From NCBI GenBank assembly GCA_036555615.1, contig DATBKZ010000082.1, positions 1-64,000 on the forward strand: a stretch of 64,000 bases of DNA, given 5' to 3'. Shown here one piece after another: positions 23,889 to 31,531 of the stretch. The position numbers and the translations under genes were made by a program. This stretch comes from SG8-41 sp036555615 (GTDB lineage Bacteria; Pseudomonadota; Gammaproteobacteria; Burkholderiales; SG8-41). The notes beneath the pieces were generated by a model, which did no database searches, had not been told where the DNA came from, and saw nothing but the letters and a program-made list of their open reading frames with translations. Within the stretch, counting starts at the first letter, position 1; every line of letters starts with the position of its first letter.

Positions 23889-25034
23889 TTGAGCATCCAG
23901 CTCCTTGTCGCGCTCACGGTCCTGGTGCACCTGTCGTTCGCCGGGTGCCGCGTCATCATCTCGCTCACGGCGATCCATCACGGCGCGACACCATTCACGG
24001 TCGGCGTCGTGATGTCGCTCCTCACCGTAATCGCGATGCTGTTCGCTGTGCGCTGGGGGCGCTGGGTGGACCGCGTTGGCGTGCGCGGGCCGATGCTTGC
24101 GGGCGCGGCCGGAATCTTCGCGGCCATGGCGCTCGCCTGGGCCGTGCCGCGGCTGGAGACCCTGTTCGTGGCGAGTCCGCTCGCAGGAACGGGCTTCTTC
24201 CTGTTCCATATCGCCGCCGGCCAGGCAGCCGCCGTGATCGGGCGCCCGCAGGATCGCGTCAGGAATTTCGGCCTGCTAGCGCTCGCGTACTCGACCTCGG
24301 GCTTTCTCGGGCCGGTCCTCGCCGGCTTTGCGATTGACGGCATCGGCCATCGCAGCGCCATGCTGGCGCTCTCGGTCGCGGCGCTCGCGACCATCATCGG
24401 GCTCGCAGTCGGGCGCGCCGACGTCCCGCGTCATGCGGCGGCAGCCGCCGCCCCGCAGGGGGAGCGGCGCATCGCCGATCTCCTCCGCATCCCGGGCTTC
24501 AGGCTGGTGTTCGTGGTGAGCGGCGCGCTCTCGATGACATGGGACCTCTTTGCCTTCGTCATCCCGATCCACGGCTCGCAGATCGGGCTCACCGCCTCCA
24601 CCATCGGCGTCATACTCGGCGCCTTCGGCGCGGCGGTGTTCGTCGTCCGGCTCATGCTCCCGCTCGTCGCGCACCGGCTGGACGAGTGGCGCGTGCTGAT
24701 CGCGGCGATGCTGCTGTCCGGCTCGACGCTGCTCGTATTCCCGCTCGTGGATGGCGTGCCGCTGCTGATGGCGCTCGCGTTCATTCTCGGCGTCGGCCTG
24801 GGCGGCACCCAGCCGCTCATCATGGCGCTGCTCTACGAGAAGGCGCCGGCGGGACGCGGTGCCGAAGTGCTGAGCGTGCGCACGTGGCTCATCAATTTCA
24901 GCCAGACCAGCGCGCCGCTCGCCTCCGGGGCGCTCGGCGCCGCGCTCGGGATGCTGCCGGTGTACTGGGCGATGGGCGTGACGCTGCTCGTCGCCGGTTT
25001 CTTCGCGCTGCGCAGAAAGGACGGCGGGCAGTAA
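23889..25034 (+). CDS. Major facilitator superfamily transporter
   Basis: 381 residues, 12 predicted helices. The conserved loop between helices 2 and 3 reads RWGRWVDRVGVRGPM (the G-x-x-D-R MFS signature), and the second half has GVGLGGTQPLIMALLYEKAP. The TTG start at 23889 has an AGGTG eight bases upstream and TACAAT at 23859-23864 as a possible -10. Substrate unknown. Confidence 0.83.
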   Translation: MSIQLLVALTVLVHLSFAGCRVIISLTAIHHGATPFTVGVVMSLLTVIAMLFAVRWGRWVDRVGVRGPMLAGAAGIFAAMALAWAVPRLETLFVASPLAGTGFFLFHIAAGQAAAVIGRPQDRVRNFGLLALAYSTSGFLGPVLAGFAIDGIGHRSAMLALSVAALATIIGLAVGRADVPRHAAAAAAPQGERRIADLLRIPGFRLVFVVSGALSMTWDLFAFVIPIHGSQIGLTASTIGVILGAFGAAVFVVRLMLPLVAHRLDEWRVLIAAMLLSGSTLLVFPLVDGVPLLMALAFILGVGLGGTQPLIMALLYEKAPAGRGAEVLSVRTWLINFSQTSAPLASGALGAALGMLPVYWAMGVTLLVAGFFALRRKDGGQ

Positions 25035-25092
25035 GCGACGCGCGGTAACGATGGGCCGGCGAGGCAATGCGCTCGCCCGCGCGCTCACGCCA

Positions 25093-25128
25093 ACAACAAA
25101 AACGGGGCTGCGATCAGGCAGCCCCGTT
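25093..25128 (-). terminator. Intrinsic terminator of the SWIB gene
   Basis: An 11-bp stem AACGGGGCTGC/GCAGCCCCGTT (25101-25128) with a 6-nt loop. On the minus strand it runs into TTTTTGTTGTTGG. It probably also stops the convergent MFS transcript. Confidence 0.85.
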
Positions 25129-25146
25129 ATCCGAGTGAAGCGGGGA

Positions 25147-25455
25147 CTAGCGCAGGTGATTGCTGACCAGCTTGGTCATGTCGAACATCGAGACCTGCGA
25201 GCGGCCGCCGAACACCGCGCGCAGCTTGTCATCGGCGTTGATCATGCGCTTGTTGGTCTTGTCCTGCAGGCCGTTGCGCTTGATATAGGCCCACAGCTTC
25301 TTCGTGACCTCCGTGCGGGGCATGGGGCTGCTGCCGATCACCGCGGCGAGCGTCGAGCTCGGGGTCATGGCCTTCATGAACGCGGGGTTCGCCTTGCGCC
25401 CGCTCTTCTTTGCCTTGCCCTTGGACTTCTTGCTGCTCTTCTTGGCCTTGGCCAT
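25147..25455 (-). CDS. SWIB/MDM2-domain protein
   Basis: 102 residues. A Lys/Ser/Ala-rich tail (about 1-23) resembling histone-like basic tails precedes a SWIB domain: MTPSSTLAAVIGSSPMPRTE, VTKKLWAYIKRNGLQD, NKRMINADDKLRAVFGG. SWIB is a eukaryotic chromatin-remodelling domain also found in chlamydiae and many proteobacteria, where it is thought to be a small DNA-associated protein; the bacterial function is unproven. It has its own terminator. Confidence 0.9.
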   Translation of the reverse strand: MAKAKKSSKKSKGKAKKSGRKANPAFMKAMTPSSTLAAVIGSSPMPRTEVTKKLWAYIKRNGLQDKTNKRMINADDKLRAVFGGRSQVSMFDMTKLVSNHLR

Positions 25456-25800
25456 AGTGTGGATCTCCCGTTGGGTGCGCTGACTGAGCGCGAGTGAGTG
25501 ATAGGTAACGCCGTCGGTCTTCGAATTCGGCGTCTAGAGGATGCCAATGTCCGCGGCGGCTTGCAAGGGTTTTCTGCGAGTGTCGCCGAGCGCGGACACT
25601 CGCATCGCCGGTTTCATGCCGCGCCCTTCGCCGCGCCGGCGCCGGATCCGATTGCCGCGGCGAGCGACTTTCGGCGCCGCGCGCCCGTCCAGCCGCGGCA
25701 TGAAGTCAAGGACTTATCCGCACCTGCTCAAGCCGGCGGCGGGCGCGAATCGACTTTTGGAGTGGTCCCGGGATGGGGGAGCGCGGCGGCAGGCCGCCGC
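25456..25800. other. 345-bp intergenic region between SWIB gene and phoU
   Basis: No convincing gene. It holds a perfect inverted repeat TGCGAGTGTC/GACACTCGCA (25575-25604, 10-nt loop) upstream of the SWIB gene, and a GC-only hairpin GCGGCGG/CCGCCGC at about 25784-25800 right after phoU, a possible transcription end without a T-tract. Confidence 0.5.
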
Positions 25801-26508
25801 TCACAGAGACGCCTTGCGCTCGACGTTCTCGAAGCTGGTGTGGCGGACGTCGGTGCCCTTGACGATGTAGATCACCTGCTCTGCCAGGTTCTTGGAATGA
25901 TCGCCCATGCGCTCAATGGCGCGCGCCACCCAGACGATCTCGAGGGCGGTGGAGATGGTGCGCGGGTCCTCCATCATGAAGGTGATCAACTGGCGCATGA
26001 TGCCGCGAAACGCCTCGTCGATCGCGGCGTCGTCGCGTATCACCTCCGCCGCCGCCACCGCATCGAGGCGCGCGAAGGCGTCCAGCGCCTTGCGCAGCAT
26101 CCCGACCACGATGCCGCCGGCGCGCCGGATGTCGCCGAGCCGCGGCACCTGCAGCCGGCCGCTCTCGTGGATCTGCTTGCTCACGACGGCGATCTTCTTG
26201 GCCTCGTCGCCGACGCGCTCGAGGTCCGTCACCGCCTTGCTCACTCCCATGATCATGCGCAGGTCGCTCGCCGCGGGCTGGCGGCGGGCAATGATGTGGC
26301 TGCATTCGGTGTCGATGCTCACCTCGTAGCCGTTGACCTGGCGGTCGTTCTCGACCACCTGGTCCAGCGCCTTGGGATTGCCCGTGTAGAAGCCCTCGAT
26401 CGCCGCGAGAATCTGCGACTCGATCAGGCCGCCCATCTGCAGCATCCGCGACCTCAGGGTCTCGAGATCGACGTCGAACTGCTTCGTCATGTGCTCGGTG
26501 GTAGGCAT
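25801..26508 (-). CDS. phoU: Phosphate transport/signalling regulator PhoU
   Basis: 235 residues starting at the ATG at 26508 (GGGAG upstream). Two PhoU three-helix repeats with metal-binding ExxxD motifs: DLERVGDEAKKIA (about residues 90-102) and AIERMGDHSKNLAEQ (about 195-209). PhoU links Pst transport to PhoR so that the Pho regulon is off in high phosphate. It is the last gene of pstSCAB-phoU, 20 bp after pstB. Confidence 0.95.
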   Translation of the reverse strand: MPTTEHMTKQFDVDLETLRSRMLQMGGLIESQILAAIEGFYTGNPKALDQVVENDRQVNGYEVSIDTECSHIIARRQPAASDLRMIMGVSKAVTDLERVGDEAKKIAVVSKQIHESGRLQVPRLGDIRRAGGIVVGMLRKALDAFARLDAVAAAEVIRDDAAIDEAFRGIMRQLITFMMEDPRTISTALEIVWVARAIERMGDHSKNLAEQVIYIVKGTDVRHTSFENVERKASL

Positions 26509-26528
26509 GGCCTGGCTCCCGCGGATCG

Positions 26529-27347
26529 CTAGCCGAAGCGACCCGTGATGTAATCCTCGGTCTGCTTGTTCTTCGGCTTGATAAAGATGGTATCGGTCGC
26601 GTCGAACTCGATCAACTCGCCGAGATACATGTAGGCGGTGTAGTCGGAGACACGCGCCGCCTGCTGCATGTTGTGGGTGACGATCAGGATCGTGACCTTC
26701 TCCTTGAGCTCGGCGATCAGCTGCTCGATGCTGGCGGTCGCGATCGGGTCGAGCGCGGAGGTCGGCTCGTCGAACAGCAGCATCTCGGGATCCGTTGCGA
26801 GCGCCCGCGCAATGCACAGCCGCTGCTGCTGCCCGCCGGAGAGGTTGAAGGCGAGATCGTCGAGCCGGCTCTTCACTTCGTCCCACAGCGCCGCCCCGCG
26901 CAGCGCCTCTTCCACTTTCTCGTCGAGCAACGCGCGCTTGCGCTCGCCGCGGACCCTCAGGCCGTACGCGACGTTCTCGTAGATCGATTTTGGAAACGGG
27001 TTCGGCTTCTGGAACACCATGCTGATGCGCATGCGCACCTCGATCGGGTCGACGTCCGGGTTGAGGATGCTGGTGTTGTCGGGGTAGAGCATGATCGCGC
27101 CCTCGTAGCGATTGCCCGGGTAGAGGTCGTGCATGCGGTTGAAGCAGCGCAGGTAGGTGGATTTTCCGCAGCCCGAGGGCCCGATCAAAGCCGTCACCTT
27201 CTTCTCGAAGATCGGCATGTTGATGTTCTTGAGCGCCTGGAACGAGCCGTAATAGAAATTGAGGTTCTTCGACTCCGATTTCATGGCGGGCGACGGTCCG
27301 GCCGCCGCCGCGACCGAGGCCATTTCGGGGACCGGGGTGGCTACCAT
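26529..27347 (-). CDS. pstB: Phosphate ABC transporter ATP-binding protein
   Basis: 272 residues. Walker A IGPSGCGKSTYLR, Q-loop MVFQKPNPFPKSIYENVAYG (PstB-specific), signature LSGGQQQR, Walker B MLLFDEPTSALDP. It powers phosphate import through PstCA. The ATG at 27347 overlaps the pstA stop by seven bases. Confidence 0.97.
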   Translation of the reverse strand: MVATPVPEMASVAAAAGPSPAMKSESKNLNFYYGSFQALKNINMPIFEKKVTALIGPSGCGKSTYLRCFNRMHDLYPGNRYEGAIMLYPDNTSILNPDVDPIEVRMRISMVFQKPNPFPKSIYENVAYGLRVRGERKRALLDEKVEEALRGAALWDEVKSRLDDLAFNLSGGQQQRLCIARALATDPEMLLFDEPTSALDPIATASIEQLIAELKEKVTILIVTHNMQQAARVSDYTAYMYLGELIEFDATDTIFIKPKNKQTEDYITGRFG

Positions 27348-28270
27348 TTGATGTTCTTTCTCAGTCGGTAACGCAGATAGATGGCAAGGCCGTTCATGGC
27401 CAGCGTCATCACCACCAGCACCAGCCCCGCCGCCGCCGCATTGTGCTGAAAGGCGGCCTCCGGCCGGGAGGTCCAGTTGAACATCTGGATCGGCATCACG
27501 GTGAACGGGGACAGCAGCCACTCGAACGACAGGAACGGGGGCGTGGCGGACACCGGGCTCGGCGGCAGGAAGGCGATGAAGGTGAGCGCGCCGATGGTGA
27601 TGATCGGCGCGGTCTCGCCGATCGCGCGCGACATGCCGATGATGACCCCGGTGATGATGCCAGCCATCGAGTACGGCAGGATATGGTGGATGGTGGTCTG
27701 CCACTGCGTAGCGCCGAGGGCGTAGGAGCCTTCGCGGATCGCCGCGGGGATGGCGCGGATCGCCTCGCGCGTCGCGACGATCACGACCGGCAGGATCAGC
27801 AGCGCGAGCGTGAGACCGGCGGTCAGTATGCTCTGGCCCAGCCCGAAGCCGTATACGAACAACCCGAGCGCGAGCAGGCCGTAGACGATGGAGGGGACGC
27901 CGGCGAGGTTGGTCACGTTGATCTCGATCAGGTCCGTCATCCAGTTCCGGGGCGCATACTCCTCCAGGTAGACACCGGCTCCGACGCCCAGCGGCACCGC
28001 TGCGCAGGCGGTCACGATCATCACGAGCACCGAGCCGACCCATGCCGAAAGAATGCCGGCTTGCGCCGCCTTGCGGGAGGGATATGACGTAAAGAAGTCC
28101 CAGGACAGGCGCGTCGCGCCGTCCACGACCATCTGCCCGAACAACGCGACGAAGGTCAGGACTCCGACCATCAAAGCAAGCAGCCCCAGCAGCGCGAACA
28201 CGACGTCCCAGCGCTTGTGCGCCGCGATGAGAGCGCGGATCTCGCGAACGTTCGTGGAGGCGCTCGACAT
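27341..28270 (-). CDS. pstA: Phosphate ABC transporter permease PstA
   Basis: 309 residues from the ATG at 28270, one base after the pstC stop. Six membrane helices; the BPD permease motif EGSYALGATQWQTTIHHIL (EAA loop) contacts PstB. GVYLEEYAPRNW and GMSRAIGETAPI are typical PstA segments. Confidence 0.95.
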   Translation of the reverse strand: MSSASTNVREIRALIAAHKRWDVVFALLGLLALMVGVLTFVALFGQMVVDGATRLSWDFFTSYPSRKAAQAGILSAWVGSVLVMIVTACAAVPLGVGAGVYLEEYAPRNWMTDLIEINVTNLAGVPSIVYGLLALGLFVYGFGLGQSILTAGLTLALLILPVVIVATREAIRAIPAAIREGSYALGATQWQTTIHHILPYSMAGIITGVIIGMSRAIGETAPIITIGALTFIAFLPPSPVSATPPFLSFEWLLSPFTVMPIQMFNWTSRPEAAFQHNAAAAGLVLVVMTLAMNGLAIYLRYRLRKNIKW

Positions 28271-28271
28271 A

Positions 28272-29225
28272 TCAATAGGCCTGGCGATAGCGCTTGCGCA
28301 GCAGGTGACCAAGCACGTTGAAGCACAGCGTGACCAGCGCCAGCGTCAGGCCGGCGGCAAATATCGTCTGGTAGCCGATGCTGCCATGCGGCAGGTCACC
28401 GAGCGCGACCTGCACGATATACGCGGTGATCGTCGCCGCGGGCTCGAGGGGATTCCAGGTGAGATTGGGCTGCATGCCGGCCGCGACCGCGAGGATCATG
28501 GTCTCGCCGACCGCGCGCGAGATCCCGAGAATGTAGGCCGCGGCAATCCCGGAGAATGCAGCGGGCGTCACCACCCGGATCGCGGTCTGGAAGCGCGTCG
28601 CGCCCATGGCATATGAGCCCTCGCGCAGCGCCATCGGCACCGCACGCATGGCATCCTCGGACACCGAGCTCACGGTCGGGATGATCATGATGCCCATGAC
28701 GATGCCCGCAGAGAGCAGGTTGAATCCGGGCAGGGATGGAATCAGCTGCTGGAGCAGAGGCGTTACGAACAGCAGCGCAAAATAGCCGTAGACGATCGTG
28801 GGCACGCCAGCAAGCAGCTCGAGGAAGGGCTTCGCCACTTCGCGCACGCCAAACGGCGCGAATTCGGAAAGGTAGATCGCGATGATCGTGCCCAGCGGAA
28901 TCGCCACCAGCAGCGCCACCGCCGAGCTGACGAGCGTGCCGGAGAGCAGCGGCAGGATGCCGTAGCGCGGCTCGGAAAACAGCGGCGTCCACATGGTATC
29001 GGTCAGGAACGCCCAGATCGACACCACCTGGAAGAAATCGTACGACTCCTTCAGCAGGATCAGCACGATGCCGATGGTCGTCGCCACCGATACCGATGCC
29101 GCCAAGAACAGGATGAACTCGATCAAGCGCTCCTTGGCGTGACGCAACCGGCGCCGCGCAAGCCGGTCGCTGATGGTGTGCTCGGCAACCACGTCGATCG
29201 CGTCCGCCTGGAAGGTCGAGCTCAT
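28272..29225 (-). CDS. pstC: Phosphate ABC transporter permease PstC
   Basis: 317 residues. Six helices, with FLTDTMWTPLFSEPRYGILP in the periplasmic loop, the EAA motif REGSYAMGATRFQTAIRVV, and GISRAVGETMILAVAAG. It pairs with PstA. Separated from pstS by 106 bp that contain an intrinsic terminator. Confidence 0.95.
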   Translation of the reverse strand: MSSTFQADAIDVVAEHTISDRLARRRLRHAKERLIEFILFLAASVSVATTIGIVLILLKESYDFFQVVSIWAFLTDTMWTPLFSEPRYGILPLLSGTLVSSAVALLVAIPLGTIIAIYLSEFAPFGVREVAKPFLELLAGVPTIVYGYFALLFVTPLLQQLIPSLPGFNLLSAGIVMGIMIIPTVSSVSEDAMRAVPMALREGSYAMGATRFQTAIRVVTPAAFSGIAAAYILGISRAVGETMILAVAAGMQPNLTWNPLEPAATITAYIVQVALGDLPHGSIGYQTIFAAGLTLALVTLCFNVLGHLLRKRYRQAY

Positions 29226-29274
29226 TCGAATTGTTATGCGGGAATTATCGCAGGTCGGGCGCGCTGCGGTCGAA

Positions 29275-29312
29275 CCAACAAAAAAACGGGAGGGGTGGGC
29301 TCACCCCTCCCG
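29275..29312 (-). terminator. Terminator/attenuator between pstS and pstC
   Basis: 11-bp stem CGGGAGGGGTG/CACCCCTCCCG (29287-29312) with a 4-nt loop, followed on the minus strand by seven T and GTTGG. Partial read-through would give more PstS than PstCAB. Confidence 0.85.
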
Positions 29313-29331
29313 CTGTACAAGCGCCTGTATC

Positions 29332-30339
29332 CTAGAGTTTGGCTTCGCGCCGGAGCAGGTCATCAAGCTTGACCCCGACCTCCGCCTTGCCGCCGAACCC
29401 GGTGCCGAGCTTCTTGTTCTTGAAGTTCTTCAGCGCGAGATCGTAGTGCTGCTTGCCGAGCGGAACATAGCCGACCTGCCGTGACAGCGTAGCGGCGTGC
29501 GCCATGTAGTACTCGACGAATTCGCGGACTTCGGGCCGCCCCATTCCCTTCTCGCTGACGTAGATGAATATCGGGCGCGCGAGCGGCTGGTAGGTGCCAT
29601 CCATCACGGTCTCGATCGAGGGCATGACCGCCTTCGTTTCGCCCTTGTTCACGATCGGCACGGCCTTCAGCTTGTCCTTGTTCTCCACGTAGTAGGCAAG
29701 GCCGAAATAGCCGATGCCCCCGATGTCGCGCGATACGCCCTGCACCAGCACGTTGTCGTCTTCGCTCGCGGTGTAGTCGCCACGGCTTGCCTTCTCCTTG
29801 CCGTTGATGGCATCGGTGAAGTAGTCGAAGGTGCCGGAATCCGCGCCCGGTCCAAACAGCTTGAGCCCGCGGTCGGGCCAGGCTGCGTTGACCTGCTTCC
29901 AACTTGTGATCTTGCCCTGTGCGCCCGGCTCCCACATCTTCTTCAGCTCCTCGACCTTGAATTCCTTGATCCAGGTGTTCTTCGGATTGACGACGACGGT
30001 CAGCGCGTCATACGCCACCGGGAGCTCGATGTAGCGGATGCCGGCCGCGGCGCACGCCTTCATTTCCTTCTCCAGGATCGGCCGCGAGGCATCCGAGATG
30101 TCGGTCTCGCCGCGGCAGAACTTCTTGAAGCCGCCGCCCGTGCCGGAGATTCCTACCGTCACCTTCACCGCGCCGCGCTTGGCCTTCTGGAATTCCTCGG
30201 CCACCGCCTCGCTGATCGGATACACCGTGCTCGAGCCGTCGATCTTGACGATCTGAGCCTTGGCCGCAGCCGCGACCCCGAACGCCGCTGTCGTAGCAAG
30301 CACCACACTTAATACCCTGAATCTACTGATGGATTTCAT
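29332..30339 (-). CDS. pstS: Periplasmic phosphate-binding protein PstS
   Basis: 335 residues. Signal peptide to about residue 29 (VLATTAAFGVAAAAKAQ). Phosphate contacts: KIDGSSTVYPISEAVAEEF, VGISGTGGGFKKF, and GPGADSGTFDYFTDAI. It delivers phosphate to PstCA. Preceded by a Pho box 61-78 bp upstream of the ATG, and by arsC on the same strand. Confidence 0.97.
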   Translation of the reverse strand: MKSISRFRVLSVVLATTAAFGVAAAAKAQIVKIDGSSTVYPISEAVAEEFQKAKRGAVKVTVGISGTGGGFKKFCRGETDISDASRPILEKEMKACAAAGIRYIELPVAYDALTVVVNPKNTWIKEFKVEELKKMWEPGAQGKITSWKQVNAAWPDRGLKLFGPGADSGTFDYFTDAINGKEKASRGDYTASEDDNVLVQGVSRDIGGIGYFGLAYYVENKDKLKAVPIVNKGETKAVMPSIETVMDGTYQPLARPIFIYVSEKGMGRPEVREFVEYYMAHAATLSRQVGYVPLGKQHYDLALKNFKNKKLGTGFGGKAEVGVKLDDLLRREAKL

Positions 30340-30399
30340 TCTGTTCTCCTGGTCACTGATCAGTCATTTGCACCCACGGACGGATGGTAACCAGGCTGT

Positions 30400-30417
30400 G
30401 TTACACCTTCGTGACAA
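30400..30417 (-). promoter_or_regulatory. Pho box upstream of pstS
   Basis: On the minus strand TTGTCAC-GAAG-GTGTAAC, two 7-mers with 11-bp period matching the PhoB consensus CTGTCAT-N4-CTGTCAT. A -10-like TACCAT follows ten bases later, the usual PhoB-activated geometry. Confidence 0.75.
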
Positions 30418-30450
30418 CTGTGAACGGGGTTCTGGCTCGCCGTGATCCCA

Positions 30451-30966
30451 TCACGCGACCGGTGTCTCGCGTCCGATGCGTCCGATTTCGTCCAGCCTCG
30501 CCTGCAAGGCGAGCCGGTCGAGACTCGCGAGGGGAAGATTCACGAAGATCGATATGCGCTGCGCGAGCTGGCTGTAGGCAGTGAAAAACGCCCGCCGGCG
30601 GGCGTCGTCGCTACCCGCTTCCGCGGCAGGGTCCGGAATACCCCAGTGCGCGGTCATGGGCTGACCGGGCCACACCGGGCATACCTCCGCCGCCGCGTGG
30701 TCGCAGACCGTGAAGACGAAGTCCATCCGCGGCGCGCCGGCCCTCGCGAACTCCATCCAGTCCTTGCTGCGCAGTCCTTCCGTCGGCAGGCGGTTCTTCT
30801 GTATCAGGTCCAGCGCCCGCGGATGCACCTCCCCCTTCGGGTGGCTGCCCCCGCTGAAGGCGCAGAAGCGGTCCCTGCCCATGGCATTGAGCAGGACCTC
30901 GGCCATGATGCTGCGGGCCGAGTTACCGGTACAGAGAAACAGGACGTTGAACGTCTTCGGCGTCAT
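30451..30966 (-). CDS. arsC: Arsenate reductase, thioredoxin-coupled LMW-PTP type
   Basis: 171 residues from the ATG at 30966. The P-loop LFLCTGNSARSIMAE (CX5R) holds the nucleophilic Cys; FTVCDHAAAEVCPVWPG supplies the two further Cys of the thioredoxin-recycled triad. It reduces arsenate to arsenite. Located just upstream of pstS, which takes up arsenate as a phosphate analogue; no arsenite pump or ArsR is in the window. Confidence 0.92.
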   Translation of the reverse strand: MTPKTFNVLFLCTGNSARSIMAEVLLNAMGRDRFCAFSGGSHPKGEVHPRALDLIQKNRLPTEGLRSKDWMEFARAGAPRMDFVFTVCDHAAAEVCPVWPGQPMTAHWGIPDPAAEAGSDDARRRAFFTAYSQLAQRISIFVNLPLASLDRLALQARLDEIGRIGRETPVA

Positions 30967-31111
30967 GCGGTGCCTCGGCGTCGCGGACGAGCCTCCGCGC
31001 ACGCGTGGCGACGATCGCCTTCAGGCTGCGTTCCGTCGCATCGGTGTACAAGTCATCGATCTCATCGGCCCAGCTCTTGGACGGCGGAGTCTGGCTCGCT
31101 CGATCTGGCAT
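30923..31111 (-). CDS. Possible small protein overlapping the arsC start
   Basis: 62 codons with a good ribosome site (GAGGAG, eight bases before the ATG at 31111). It overlaps the arsC start by 44 bp in another frame, which could couple translation. The peptide is hydrophilic (SKSWADEIDDLYTDATERSL, then Arg-rich). I do not recognise it; a spurious frame is possible. Confidence 0.35.
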   Translation of the reverse strand: MPDRASQTPPSKSWADEIDDLYTDATERSLKAIVATRARRLVRDAEAPHDAEDVQRPVSLYR

Positions 31112-31332
31112 GGTGGCAACTCCTCGTATGATTCATTTGTCCGGCAGGCGCGAAAGCATGACGCAAAAACGTTCGCGCGCACAAGCCCGACATGAATCTG
31201 CCAGTCACACAACAACATCGCGGCACAATCTATGATGCGTTGTTCAGAGTCTCCTGGAACGCGTTGAAACGCCTGCGCCCGCGTCGCCTTAACATTTCTG
31301 AAACAATCCCGATGCAGGATGAGCGGTTTGGC
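31112..31332. other. Intergenic stretch upstream of the ppx promoter
   Basis: Part of the 420-bp gap between the small arsC-side frame and ppx. It is more AT-rich than its surroundings. Nothing recognised except the promoter that follows; a 68-codon plus-strand frame (31192-31398) lacks support. Confidence 0.4.
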
Positions 31333-31361
31333 TTGGCGAACGAGCACGGGTTACTTATACT
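31333..31361 (+). promoter_or_regulatory. Sigma-70 promoter for ppx
   Basis: -35 TTGGCG (31333-31338), a 17-bp spacer and -10 TATACT (31356-31361). Transcription would start near 31368 and give a leader of about 165 nt before the ppx ATG. Confidence 0.65.
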
Positions 31362-31531
31362 TGCATTGTCGATCCGCGCATTGAGCGAAGGAGACTGATC
31401 ACGCTATCGGCTGCATTGCCTTGCTTTCACAAGTGCCGCCGCGCAATTCCTCTGCCTGCGGCCAGTCCCGCACCTCCGGTCCGCGCTGCGCGGAGCCGGA
31501 ACAATCCCCTTCTCGCTCCGTGGCAGCCCCG

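Noticed and set aside
25498..26532. 344-codon plus-strand frame opposite phoU
   Set aside because: Antisense to the conserved phoU; no motifs.
31192..31398. 68-codon plus-strand frame upstream of ppx
   Set aside because: It spans the predicted ppx promoter, has no ribosome site and no recognisable sequence.
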